Shown here one piece after another: positions 8,848 to 16,850 of a DNA stretch of 64,000 nucleotides. Each line of letters starts with the position of its first letter. The first letter of the stretch is position 1. This DNA is from Leptolyngbya sp. NIES-2104 (lineage in GTDB: Bacteria > Cyanobacteriota > Cyanobacteriia > Leptolyngbyales > Leptolyngbyaceae), in NCBI RefSeq assembly GCF_001485215.1, contig NZ_BBWW01000001.1, positions 4,588,001 through 4,652,000 on the forward strand, written 5' to 3'. Below the pieces are notes generated by a model, which saw only the letters and a program-made list of their open reading frames with translations, was not told the DNA's origin and did no database searches. The translations under genes were made by a program, and so were the position numbers.

Positions 8848-10293
8848 ATGGCTCACGCGCCAATGACTATTACAACGATTAATCCGATTCAGTTTGGTAC
8901 CGATGGCTGGCGCGGCGTGATTGCTGCTGATTTTACGTTCGATCGCGTGATGCAAGTTGCCCCGATCGCGGCTCAAGTTTTATCTGAAGTGTATGGTGCA
9001 GAAACCGGAAGCAACACCGTGATCGTGGGCTACGATCGCCGTTTCTTATCCGAAGAATTTGCCCGCACTGCCGCAGAATCGATTCGCAAAATCGGCTTTG
9101 ATATTCTGTTTTCTGAAAGTTTTGCCCCGACTCCCGCCTTTAGTTGGGCAGCGAAGAAACTGAATGCGTTAGGCGCGATCGTCATTACGGCAAGTCACAA
9201 TCCTGGTAACTATTCAGGTTTGAAAGTGAAGAGCGCTCATGGGGGATCAGTTCCACCCGAAGTCACGAAAAAGATCGAAGCACTGCTTGCAAAGAACGAA
9301 CCTACTCCTGAAAAGACACCCGGAACTTTCAGCGTGTTTGATCCCTGGGAAAGTTACTGTGAAGGACTGCGATCGCTCGTCGATACCACTGCAATTAAGA
9401 GCGCGATCGAGCAAGGGAAAATTACGGTTTTCGCAGATGTCATGCACGGTGCAGCCGCAACTGGATTAGCACGATTGATCGGAACTGAGATTCATGAATT
9501 AAACAGCGATCGCGATCCCTTGTTTGAGGGGGGAGCACCGGAGCCGTTACCGAAGTATCTCCCGAAAATTCTGCACACGATCGCGAACTTTGATGGGAAT
9601 AGTCTTGCAGTGGGATTAGTGTTCGATGGGGATGCCGATCGAGTGGGTGCTGTCGATGCGAAAGGCAATTTCCTCAGCTCTCAAATTCTGATCCCGATCC
9701 TGCTCGAACATTTAGTCGGTAAAGGATTTAGCGGCGAATTTGTCAAAACGGTGAGCGGTTCGGATCTGATGCCTTTGGTCGCGAAACTCTACGGATTGCC
9801 TGTGTATGAAACCCCGATCGGGTACAAATACATTGCCGATCGCATGCTCGAAACCAAAGTGTTACTCGGTGGCGAAGAATCGGGCGGAATCGGTTACGGG
9901 CATCACATTCCAGAGCGCGATGCGTTACTGTCTGCCTTGTATGTGCTTGAAACTGTTGTGCAGACGGGAACGGATTTAGGTGAACTGTATCGACGACTGC
10001 AAGAGAAAGCTGGATTTATAGCGGAATACGATCGGATTGATCTTCCGCTTGCCAGTATGGAAGTTCGCGCCAAATTGTTAGAGCAATTGAAAACTCAACC
10101 GCCACAAACGATCGCTGGAAAAGCGGTTGTCAGTTGCCAAACCGATGACGGTTACAAATTCCGATTAGAAGATCAAAGCTGGTTATTAATTCGTTTTAGT
10201 GGAACTGAACCTGTGCTGCGATTGTATTGTGAAGCGGCATCGATCGAGCAAGTTCACCAAACCCTGAATTGGGCGAAGGACTGGGCGAGCTAG
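8848..10293 (+). CDS. Phosphoglucomutase/phosphomannomutase family protein
   Basis: The 481-residue enzyme belongs to the alpha-D-phosphohexomutase superfamily. Visible landmarks are the N-terminal FGTDGWRGVIAADFTF, the active-site phosphoserine loop TASHNPGNYSGLKVKS, the metal-binding loop FDGDADRVGAVD, the sugar-binding GGEESGGIGYGHHIPERDA and the C-terminal phosphate-binding RFSGTEPVLRLYCE. It interconverts hexose 1- and 6-phosphates, probably feeding glycogen or nucleotide-sugar synthesis. I start at the ATG at 8848, which has GAGGAG eight bases upstream; an in-frame TTG at 8806 lacks one. The precise sugar specificity (glucose or mannose) is not certain. Confidence 0.92.
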   Translation: MAHAPMTITTINPIQFGTDGWRGVIAADFTFDRVMQVAPIAAQVLSEVYGAETGSNTVIVGYDRRFLSEEFARTAAESIRKIGFDILFSESFAPTPAFSWAAKKLNALGAIVITASHNPGNYSGLKVKSAHGGSVPPEVTKKIEALLAKNEPTPEKTPGTFSVFDPWESYCEGLRSLVDTTAIKSAIEQGKITVFADVMHGAAATGLARLIGTEIHELNSDRDPLFEGGAPEPLPKYLPKILHTIANFDGNSLAVGLVFDGDADRVGAVDAKGNFLSSQILIPILLEHLVGKGFSGEFVKTVSGSDLMPLVAKLYGLPVYETPIGYKYIADRMLETKVLLGGEESGGIGYGHHIPERDALLSALYVLETVVQTGTDLGELYRRLQEKAGFIAEYDRIDLPLASMEVRAKLLEQLKTQPPQTIAGKAVVSCQTDDGYKFRLEDQSWLLIRFSGTEPVLRLYCEAASIEQVHQTLNWAKDWAS

Positions 10294-10340
10294 CGCGATC
10301 GTAACATCACGAAGACCGTGGGATCGATCTCGAAATCCCC

Positions 10341-10368
10341 GTAGAGACGCGATTAATCGCGTCTCTAC
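10341..10368. repeat. Perfect 28-bp palindrome of the GTAGAGACG dispersed family
   Basis: The half-site GTAGAGACGCGATT is followed immediately by its exact reverse complement, between convergent genes. Two further members lie at 13832-13859 and 46075-46125. Confidence 0.9.
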
Positions 10369-10385
10369 AACGCCATCAAATCAAA

Positions 10386-10757
10386 CTAACCGACTTGAAC
10401 CTGGTTTGTGTCTACCGATGCCGCTCCATTTACGCCGCTGGCAACCTGCACCATCTTGGTCAGAACATCCTGACTCGGAACACTGCCCTTGAGCACCACC
10501 GTTGTTCCCAACTGTGCCACCCACAGCGTATTCACATCATCCAACTGCGGATCTTGGTCGAATGCCAATGCCACACGTTTTGCTAAACCGCTCTGATCAT
10601 ACTGTCCATCCAATCCCACCCGTTCAGGCGGAATTGTGTCACCGACTTGAGCTTCAGGGGGAGCAGATGCCACCGCATTAGGAGCAGGCTGTCCACTCAC
10701 CGCCTGTTCAGGGTTTGCAGGCTTTTCTTGCCCAAAAAGTCTTTGTAACCAACCCAT
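10386..10757 (-). CDS. BON-domain protein
   Basis: The 123-residue protein begins MGWLQRLFGQEK, has a low-complexity Pro/Ala linker (about 14-45), then one BON domain (about 55-123) with GLAKRVALAFDQDPQLDDVN, LWVAQLGTTVVLKGSVPS and VQVASGVNGAASVDTNQVQV. BON domains bind membranes or lipids and often occur in osmotic-shock or envelope proteins. The chosen ATG at 10757 removes a 22-residue upstream extension that shows no family resemblance. No signal peptide is evident. The role is unknown beyond the domain. Confidence 0.85.
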   Translation of the reverse strand: MGWLQRLFGQEKPANPEQAVSGQPAPNAVASAPPEAQVGDTIPPERVGLDGQYDQSGLAKRVALAFDQDPQLDDVNTLWVAQLGTTVVLKGSVPSQDVLTKMVQVASGVNGAASVDTNQVQVG

Positions 10758-10982
10758 AACAATTCTGACTCCAAATATCACTCTACACAGACAATTGAGC
10801 GATCGAGTCTCAAAAATGTCCATCGCTCTAGAGAAGGATTAGACCCTGATCGCATCCGTTTTTCACCTTATCGATAAAATTCTTCGGCTTCAAGATATTT
10901 CAGAAATTCTTTCGTTCCTGGGTGGACAAGACGGAACGATCGTTGCACGATAGAAAGATCAAATGTTACTCAACATACAGCA

Positions 10983-11501
10983 ATGAAGCACACGCTGTCG
11001 GTTTTAGTCGAAGATGAAGCCGGGGTTCTGACTCGGATTGCCGGGTTGTTCGCCCGTCGGGGTTTCAATATCGAAAGTTTGGCGGTGGGACCTGCTGAAC
11101 AAATGGGCGTTTCGCGGATCACGATGGTCGTTCCGGGTGACGATCGCATTATCGAGCAGCTCACGAAGCAACTCTACAAGCTGATTAATGTGATCAAAGT
11201 TCAGGACATTACCGAAGTGCCTTGTGTCGAACGGGAACTGATGTTGCTGAAGGTGAATGCGGGAAGTTCTACGCGATCGGAGATTGTGGAACTGGCGCAG
11301 ATTTTTCGGGCGCGGGTGGTGGATGTTGCTGAGGATTCACTGACGCTGGAAGTGGTGGGCGATCCGGGGAAAATGGTCGCGATCGTTCAGGTGCTGCAAA
11401 AATTCGGACTGCGAGAAATTGCGCGGACGGGTAAGATCGCGCTGAGTCGTGAATCGGGTGTGAATACGGAATTTCTTAAATCGTTAGAAGCGAAAGTTTA
11501 G
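10983..11501 (+). CDS. ilvH: Acetolactate synthase small (regulatory) subunit
   Basis: The 172-residue product matches IlvH/IlvN along its length. The N-terminal ACT domain reads [21 protein letters not shown] and [15 protein letters not shown]. The C-terminal half carries [13 protein letters not shown] and [14 protein letters not shown]. The subunit binds valine and regulates the catalytic acetohydroxyacid synthase in branched-chain amino acid synthesis. The catalytic ilvB gene is not adjacent; leuC of the same supply chain lies 47 kb away. A strong hairpin terminator follows immediately. Confidence 0.97.
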   Translation: MKHTLSVLVEDEAGVLTRIAGLFARRGFNIESLAVGPAEQMGVSRITMVVPGDDRIIEQLTKQLYKLINVIKVQDITEVPCVERELMLLKVNAGSSTRSEIVELAQIFRARVVDVAEDSLTLEVVGDPGKMVAIVQVLQKFGLREIARTGKIALSRESGVNTEFLKSLEAKV

Positions 11502-11518
11502 AGGGTGACTCTTGGCGG

Positions 11519-11540
11519 AGGGGGTTAACACACCCCCTTT
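11519..11540 (+). terminator. Rho-independent terminator after ilvH
   Basis: AGGGGGT (11519-11525) pairs with ACCCCCT (11532-11538) across a six-base loop and is followed by a short T run, 17 bases after the ilvH stop codon. Confidence 0.75.
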
Positions 11541-11585
11541 GAATGAATCCACGATCGAACACTTTCAAACTCAGTGCAAGATTGA

Positions 11586-12200
11586 TCAATTCTGTGTTGC
11601 AGCAAGCTGATTCTGCACAGGTTTTCTCAACGCCTCAGCGACTAGGTGAATCGATCGCGAATCCGTCACCATCCAAGCATGAAGCGGCACCGGGATTTGG
11701 ATCGATTCGCCCACAGGTAAAACAGAACTTTTTGCAGGTACGATAATGCCGTCGAGCGGTGTCCAAATCGACGTGAAATTAATTCGATCGAGCATTCTCA
11801 CATCTCGATTCAGGTCGTTCAAAAATTCACTGTTCGGGCGCATTTGCACACAGCCTGGACGCTGAGAAAGATAAGCCGCGATCGTGCCATTATGCGGCGC
11901 TGAGATGCTGACGAATCGCTGAACGCGACTGATGCCCTCTAACCGCTGCACATAGTAGCGACTGACTAATCCACCCATACTAAAGCCAACCAAATCGAAG
12001 GGCTGACCCGCAGGTAATGTCAGTTCGATAAAGTCAGCCAACTGTTGGGCTAATTGGTCAAGGTGACAATCGCCATTCGCCGGAAGCAAATCTAATCCGT
12101 ACGTCTGCCATCCCATCCGGTCAAGCTGTCCGGTCATTGTTTTGAACAGCGAAAAGGTATCAGTGATGCCATGAACTAACACAACGGGATTGAGAGGCAT
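11586..12200 (-). CDS. Lipase-like alpha/beta hydrolase
   Basis: This 204-residue alpha/beta hydrolase starts MPLNPVVLVHGITDTFSLF, where HG is the oxyanion-hole region. It has the nucleophile elbow LVGFSMGGLVSRYY (Ser), an Asp in the WTPLDGIIVPAKSS region and a late His in PLHAWMVTD or HLVAEAL. The HG and GFSMGG motifs are those of triacylglycerol-lipase-like or PGAP1-like esterases. I start at the ATG at 12200; a GTG at 12254 would add 18 residues of no family resemblance. There is no signal peptide, so it is probably cytoplasmic or membrane-associated. The substrate is unknown. Confidence 0.8.
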   Translation of the reverse strand: MPLNPVVLVHGITDTFSLFKTMTGQLDRMGWQTYGLDLLPANGDCHLDQLAQQLADFIELTLPAGQPFDLVGFSMGGLVSRYYVQRLEGISRVQRFVSISAPHNGTIAAYLSQRPGCVQMRPNSEFLNDLNRDVRMLDRINFTSIWTPLDGIIVPAKSSVLPVGESIQIPVPLHAWMVTDSRSIHLVAEALRKPVQNQLAATQN

Positions 12201-12281
12201 AGGAGCAGAGAAAAAACTTTCCTCTAAGCTACTGTCTTTTGCGCGAATTGGCACAGCGAAACAGACAGCCGATCGAATGTC

Positions 12282-12716
12282 CTATTCGGCAATTTCGTCT
12301 TGCGATCGCTCTGTTCCATTGCGGCGTTTTGATTTCGGAATCGATTCAGGATCGCGAACCGAGGGCGGCTCTTTCAAAATGGCAATCAAACCTGAAAATC
12401 CTGTTTCTAAATTGGTACTATTGAGCAACTGAACCACCGAAGTTGAGCCAATCTCTTCGATCAGCGCAATGATTTCTGCTTTCATGCGATTTTCGAGTTC
12501 TGCCCGAAACTTTTCTGCTACCTCTGATCGTCCAGATTCTACTAGGAATCGTTCAGCCGGAGTTGAAATTTGTTCGAGTACGATCGCAAGTTTTTCATCG
12601 AAAAATTGACAGGTTACTTTTTCAGGACGCTGCCCAGTTCGCTCTCGATAAAGCGCCTGAAGTCTTTGTCCAATCGTGCGTTCAATCTGTCCACGGGTTG
12701 GATTGTCATTTGTCAT
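12282..12716 (-). CDS. DUF2294-like protein
   Basis: A 144-residue protein with a compact domain: PTRGQIERTIGQRLQALYRERTG, RPEKVTCQFFDEKLAIVLEQ and a following helix with ERFLVESGRSEVAEKFRAELE. This arrangement matches, as far as I can recall, the DUF2294 (Na-translocating-decarboxylase-like) family common in cyanobacteria and Firmicutes. The C-terminal 30 residues are charged and probably disordered. I prefer the ATG at 12716 over 12734 because family members begin just before the PTRGQ block. It lies upstream of, and is codirectional with, the lipase-like gene. Molecular function is unknown. Confidence 0.65.
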   Translation of the reverse strand: MTNDNPTRGQIERTIGQRLQALYRERTGQRPEKVTCQFFDEKLAIVLEQISTPAERFLVESGRSEVAEKFRAELENRMKAEIIALIEEIGSTSVVQLLNSTNLETGFSGLIAILKEPPSVRDPESIPKSKRRNGTERSQDEIAE

Positions 12717-12883
12717 GTTAATCGATGAATCCATTAAAATTTAGTTAAATGATTTTCGGAAAAGAATTTAATCTAATGTCAGAGTAAAAACTTTGAACCT
12801 GTTTCTCCTCTATCGACAGAAAGGATTTTGAGGTAGGGCGATGAGTACGATGACCCGTTATTTCTGCAAGTTGAGAGTGTTTT

Positions 12884-13807
12884 ATGTTGATTCGATCGTG
12901 GTTGAAAGTTGGTTTAATCTCTAGTGGATTGTGGTTTGTAGCTCCTGCGATTTTGCCGATTCAAGCCGCACCGTTTCAAGTCGCTCAAGCCCCAAAACAA
13001 ACGGCTGAGTCTCAGGTGAATCAAGGGTTAGTTTTCATTCAGCAAGGCAAGCTCAACGAAGCGATCGCGGCTTTTCGTCAAGCCATTCGGATCAATCCGA
13101 AGTTAGCGGCGGCTCACTACAATCTCGGTTTAGCGCTTCGACAAGCCGGGCAATTACAGCCATCTGCGGATGCGTTCTATCAAGCCACGAAAGCCGATCC
13201 GAATTTTGCCTTAGCATATGCGAATTTGGGTGCGGCACTGTTAGAAGGCGGTAACGCTAAACAGGCGCGGGACTATCTGACACGAGCGATCGAGCTTGAT
13301 CCACGTTCAGGAGTTGCACAGTACAATCTCGGTTTGGTACTGATGCAGGAAAAGAACTATGGTGGAGCCGCTCAAGCGTTTCAGAAAGCTGCAAATCTGA
13401 GCGCGAATGCACCAGAACCATTGTTTCAATTAGGGCAGGCTTATCAGCAGCAAAGAAAACCCAAGGAAGCGATCGCAGCCTTTCAACAAGCAATCCAGCG
13501 AAATCCGAACTATGTGGAAGCGCATTATAGTTTGGGGTTGATGGAATACTATCAAGACAATCTCGATCGAGCGTTGAATGCCTTTCGTCGATCGACTCAA
13601 ATCAATCCAAAGTTTGCAAATGGTTATTACGCAGCGGGTTTGGCATTTGTGCGACAAGGGAAAACTGCCGATGCAGAACGGGTATTGAAATATGCCAAGG
13701 ATCTGTTCGCGGCGCAAGGAAATTCCGCTTGGGCGCAGAAAACCGAACAGCAATTGCAGCAGATTGAACGGATTGGACAAAGACAACTGCGATCGCCGTT
13801 ACGGTGA
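12884..13807 (+). CDS. Secreted tetratricopeptide-repeat protein
   Basis: The 307-residue protein starts with a signal peptide (MLIRSWLKVGLISSGLWFVAP, ending near IQAAPFQVA). About seven consecutive TPR units follow from roughly residue 45 to 280, for example EAIAAFRQAIRINPKLAAAH and QARDYLTRAIELDPRSGVAQ. The unit period is 34 residues with the expected Gly/Ala/Pro positions. TPR arrays mediate protein-protein contacts; export places this one in the periplasm or outer envelope. No catalytic domain is present. The partner is unknown. Confidence 0.88.
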   Translation: MLIRSWLKVGLISSGLWFVAPAILPIQAAPFQVAQAPKQTAESQVNQGLVFIQQGKLNEAIAAFRQAIRINPKLAAAHYNLGLALRQAGQLQPSADAFYQATKADPNFALAYANLGAALLEGGNAKQARDYLTRAIELDPRSGVAQYNLGLVLMQEKNYGGAAQAFQKAANLSANAPEPLFQLGQAYQQQRKPKEAIAAFQQAIQRNPNYVEAHYSLGLMEYYQDNLDRALNAFRRSTQINPKFANGYYAAGLAFVRQGKTADAERVLKYAKDLFAAQGNSAWAQKTEQQLQQIERIGQRQLRSPLR

Positions 13808-13831
13808 TGGTTGATCGATCGCGGAAATGGT

Positions 13832-13859
13832 GTAGAGACGCGATTAATTGCGTCTCTAC
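13832..13859. repeat. 28-bp palindrome, second member of the GTAGAGACG family
   Basis: Arms GTAGAGACGC and GCGTCTCTAC flank GATTAATT. It differs from the copy at 10341 by a single base. It lies 24 bases after the TPR gene. Confidence 0.9.
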
Positions 13860-13906
13860 GGGAGAAATCGAACATTACCCAAATCGTCGGAATTACACTG
13901 AATCAT

Positions 13907-13961
13907 TGTGGGGTGGGCATCCTGCCCGCCACCGGGGGTCAGGCAAGATGCCAGCCCCACA
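13907..13961. repeat. Imperfect inverted repeat (GTGGGG...CCCCAC element)
   Basis: GTGGGGTGGGCATCCTGCC (13908-13926) is matched, with a few substitutions, by the reverse complement of 13942-13960. The element sits between the convergent TPR and glucokinase genes, 48 bases from the previous palindrome. It resembles dispersed GC-rich palindromes seen widely in cyanobacterial intergenic DNA. Confidence 0.8.
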
Positions 13962-13977
13962 GTTATTGCAACCGGAA

Positions 13978-15027
13978 TTACAATCGCGATGCCCGCAACG
14001 CCGCCCCAATTAATCCCACCTGCGGATTTAACACAATCTGAACAGGCACCCGTTCCATCAACGATCGCATTCTTCCTTTCAGCGCAAACGCCCTGAGAAA
14101 ACTACCTTCTTCCATCAGCGGCAAAATCTTCGCAGCAATGCCACCTGCAATATACAACCCACCATACGGCAGCAATTTCAGCGCTAAATTTCCGGCTTCT
14201 GTCCCGTACGCTTCCACAAAGAGCGCCATCGTTTGCTGAGACAATCGATCGCGATTCTCCAATGCTGCCTGAGAAATCACAGCAGCAGGATCAGCCGTCT
14301 TTTCACTCTTCCCGATTTCCGATTCCCAAACGTTCATCAGTTGAGCAATCTCTGGAGACTCCGGCGCAAAATTGCGATCGCGCAAAAACTGATAAATTGC
14401 CACAATGCCTTGCCCAGAAACCACTCGCTCGGCTGAAATTCGCTCTATGTTCAGCTTTTCTAGAAGATAATGCGACAGTTGAAACTCTAATTCGGTTCTA
14501 GCAGCAAAATCAACGTGTCCGCCTTCAGAACCATACACCTGATACTCTTTGCCGTTGTGAATCAGATAACCTTGTCCTAATCCGGTTCCCGCTCCAATTA
14601 CCGCGATCGGGGCATTCTTTTCCGGCTTGCCTGCCTGCAATGTGTGAAGATCCGATTCTTCTAGCGCTAAGATGCCGTATCCGATCGCTTCAAAGTCATT
14701 AATCAGCGAAACTTGCGAAATCGATAACTGTTCCGATAAGCGATCAGTTTCCAATGTCCAGCCGATATTCGTCACTTTACTGGTATTGTTTACGACTGGA
14801 CCTGCAATCCCAAAGCAAGCTTTTTCTGGTTGAAACGTCTTTCCCGTTTCCGCCTGAGCTTCCTTGAGAAACGTCTTCACCATCGGCACCAGATCTGGAA
14901 ATTCATGGCTCGAATACCGCTTTTCAAATAGACTACTCCGAGCCGTTTCTGTGTGATCAGCATCCGCTTCGACCAATCGTAAAATCGTTTTCGTCCCGCC
15001 AATATCTCCAGCCAGTAATTGCGACAT
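13978..15027 (-). CDS. glk: Glucokinase
   Basis: The 349-residue enzyme has the ASKHA-fold glucokinase layout: the phosphate loop LLAGDIGGTKTILRL, the substrate region CFGIAGPV followed by LINDFEAIGYG, the adenosine motif VIGAGTGLGQGYL, the catalytic-site EGGHVDFAAR, and the C-terminal LYIAGGIAAKILP. It phosphorylates glucose with ATP, feeding glycolysis and glycogen turnover. The length suits the bacterial Glk (GlcK) family. GGAGGATAAAGG directly precedes the ATG, a strong ribosome-binding site. Confidence 0.95.
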   Translation of the reverse strand: MSQLLAGDIGGTKTILRLVEADADHTETARSSLFEKRYSSHEFPDLVPMVKTFLKEAQAETGKTFQPEKACFGIAGPVVNNTSKVTNIGWTLETDRLSEQLSISQVSLINDFEAIGYGILALEESDLHTLQAGKPEKNAPIAVIGAGTGLGQGYLIHNGKEYQVYGSEGGHVDFAARTELEFQLSHYLLEKLNIERISAERVVSGQGIVAIYQFLRDRNFAPESPEIAQLMNVWESEIGKSEKTADPAAVISQAALENRDRLSQQTMALFVEAYGTEAGNLALKLLPYGGLYIAGGIAAKILPLMEEGSFLRAFALKGRMRSLMERVPVQIVLNPQVGLIGAALRASRL

Positions 15028-15105
15028 CCTTTATCCTCCGAATTCTTAGCTAATCTACTCGCCATCCCAATACAATTGCAATTGGAGCATAGATAGATAA
15101 AACCG

Positions 15106-15750
15106 ATGGCTATTTCTTCGATCGCAGATCTCAGAAAGGATTACACCAAAGAAACCCTCAACGAATCTGAGGTTGATCCGAATCCGTTTGTACAGTTTCG
15201 GCGCTGGTTCGATCAAGCGGTGAATGCAGAACTCCCCGAACCGAACGCGATGACGGTAGCAACCGCTTCTAAAGATGGCATTCCGGCTGCACGAATTGTT
15301 TTACTCAAAGCGCTAGACGATCGCGGTTTTACCTTTTTCACCAACTACAACAGCGCGAAAGGCAAAGAACTCGAAGCCAATCCCCAAGCAGCATTAGTGT
15401 TTCTCTGGACAGAACTTGAACGCCAAGTCCGGATCGTTGGCACCGTCGAAAAAATCACATCTGAAGAATCGGATGGGTACTTCTTCAGCCGCCCTCACAA
15501 TAGTCGCTTAGGGGCTTGGGCATCGAATCAGAGCGAAGTGATTCCGAACCGCGATGTATTAGAGCAAAATCTAGCGGCGTTGAAACTTGAGTATGAGAAT
15601 CAAGAAGTACCGCGACCGTCGCACTGGGGAGGATTTCGGGTGATTCCGCGTGAGATTGAATTTTGGCAAGGTCGATCAAGTCGATTACACGATCGATTAC
15701 GCTACCGATTTCAAAATGGTGCTTGGATCATCGATCGACTTTCCCCGTAG
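15106..15750 (+). CDS. pdxH: Pyridoxamine 5'-phosphate oxidase
   Basis: The 214-residue protein matches PdxH across its length. It has the substrate-binding start ADLRKDYTKETLNESEV and DPFVQFRRWFDQAVNA-like segment, the FMN-binding ARIVLLKALDDRGFTFFTNY, RQVRIVGTVEK, and the C-terminal PSHWGGFRVIP and WQGRSSRLHDRLRY motifs. It oxidises pyridoxine or pyridoxamine phosphate to pyridoxal phosphate with FMN and oxygen. It is transcribed divergently from glk. The downstream Uma2 gene follows by 11 bases and may be cotranscribed. Confidence 0.96.
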   Translation: MAISSIADLRKDYTKETLNESEVDPNPFVQFRRWFDQAVNAELPEPNAMTVATASKDGIPAARIVLLKALDDRGFTFFTNYNSAKGKELEANPQAALVFLWTELERQVRIVGTVEKITSEESDGYFFSRPHNSRLGAWASNQSEVIPNRDVLEQNLAALKLEYENQEVPRPSHWGGFRVIPREIEFWQGRSSRLHDRLRYRFQNGAWIIDRLSP

Positions 15751-15761
15751 GAGGTAACACA

Positions 15762-16349
15762 ATGGAACTGACACTGCCCCTCAAGATGAATCTGGAGCAC
15801 GTCCATCTGACCGATGAGCAATTTTTTCAGCTCTGCATGGACAATCCCGAATTGGTTCTCGAACGTAACGCTAAAGGAGTCTTAATTGTCATGTCACCTG
15901 TTGGAGGAGGAAGTGGAAAGCGAGAGGCAGACTACATCACAGATTTAAATATTTGGAATCGTCGAACGAATCTTGGGGAAGTGTTCAGTTCTTCAACATT
16001 GTTTAAGTTACCAAATGGAGGCGATCGCTCTCCCGACGCGGCTTGGGTTGAACGGTCTCGATGGCGATCGCTCAGTTCCGAACAGCGTCAGAAATTTCCA
16101 CCGATTGCGCCTGATTTTGTGATTGAACTGCGCTCCCGAACCGATAAACTCACTGACCTCCAGGAAAAAATGGAGGAATATCTAGTAAGTGGGGTTCGTT
16201 TGGGTTGGTTATTCAATCCGCAAGATCAACAAGTCGAAATCTATCGACAAGGACAAGCAAAAGAAGTCCGATCGCTACCCACATTTCTGTCCGGCGAATC
16301 CGTTTTACCTGGGTTTGAATTGCAGGTTGATTTGTTTACAGACGATTGA
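15762..16349 (+). CDS. Uma2 family (DUF820) endonuclease-like protein
   Basis: The 195-residue protein belongs to the cyanobacteria-rich Uma2 family, which has a PD-(D/E)xK nuclease fold. Recognisable segments are MSPVGGGSGKREADY, SSSTLFKLPNGGDRSPDAAWV, FPPIAPDFVIELRSRTDKL, MEEYLVSGVRLGWLFNP and VEIYRQGQ. The acidic SPDAAW and the ELRSRTDKL (E..K/R) positions correspond to the putative active site. The ATG at 15762 has GGAGG upstream, so an upstream start inside pdxH is unlikely. Biological roles of Uma2 proteins are largely unestablished. A second Uma2 gene lies at 23065. Confidence 0.88.
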   Translation: MELTLPLKMNLEHVHLTDEQFFQLCMDNPELVLERNAKGVLIVMSPVGGGSGKREADYITDLNIWNRRTNLGEVFSSSTLFKLPNGGDRSPDAAWVERSRWRSLSSEQRQKFPPIAPDFVIELRSRTDKLTDLQEKMEEYLVSGVRLGWLFNPQDQQVEIYRQGQAKEVRSLPTFLSGESVLPGFELQVDLFTDD

Positions 16350-16396
16350 TTTTTGAATTCACGATTCGTTATCTTTGAGAGCAACGTTTGTCCTGG

Positions 16397-16789
16397 ATGC
16401 CAAAGATGTCGATCGATCTTCTCGTCTTCAGTGTGACCGTTGATCCGACTGCGATCGCGGGTGCGTGTCTTTGGGCATTGGCGCTGTATCTGGGTTTTTC
16501 ACCGATTAGCGACTGGACGATCGAGCAACTGAGCCGCTGGTTTAATTTTGCTGAACGATCGCTGTATTCGTCGATCGAGGAATTTGAAAGAACGCGATCG
16601 GCAAGAGAATCTCAAAACGCTTTCTACGCCTCGATTTTGAGCATCTTCCCATTTCTGGGTGTGGGAGCCGTGTGCAATTTTGGAGTCGAACTCGGTTTGG
16701 GGAGAAGTTGGGCGATTAGTATGGGAGTGCTTGCCTGTATTGGGTGCGGCGTGTATGAATTAGGTCGCCGCGACGGGCAGAACTCTTAA
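16397..16789 (+). CDS. Small membrane protein, unknown
   Basis: A 130-residue protein with two to three hydrophobic segments: about 9-32 (LVFSVTVDPTAIAGACLWAL), about 75-95 (FYASILSIFPFLGVGAVCNF) and about 100-118 (AISMGVLACIGCGVYEL). A charged amphipathic stretch around SSIEEFERTRSARESQ lies between them. I do not recognise the family. Candidate ATG starts are 16397 and 16406. It lies in line with the following DUF3352-like gene, 61 bases apart, and may share its promoter. Confidence 0.55.
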   Translation: MPKMSIDLLVFSVTVDPTAIAGACLWALALYLGFSPISDWTIEQLSRWFNFAERSLYSSIEEFERTRSARESQNAFYASILSIFPFLGVGAVCNFGVELGLGRSWAISMGVLACIGCGVYELGRRDGQNS

Positions 16790-16850
16790 CTTAAGATCGT
16801 CAAGGCGGCGAGAGTCCGGGATAATGTTTCTGGAGAGTACCCCCTTGATT

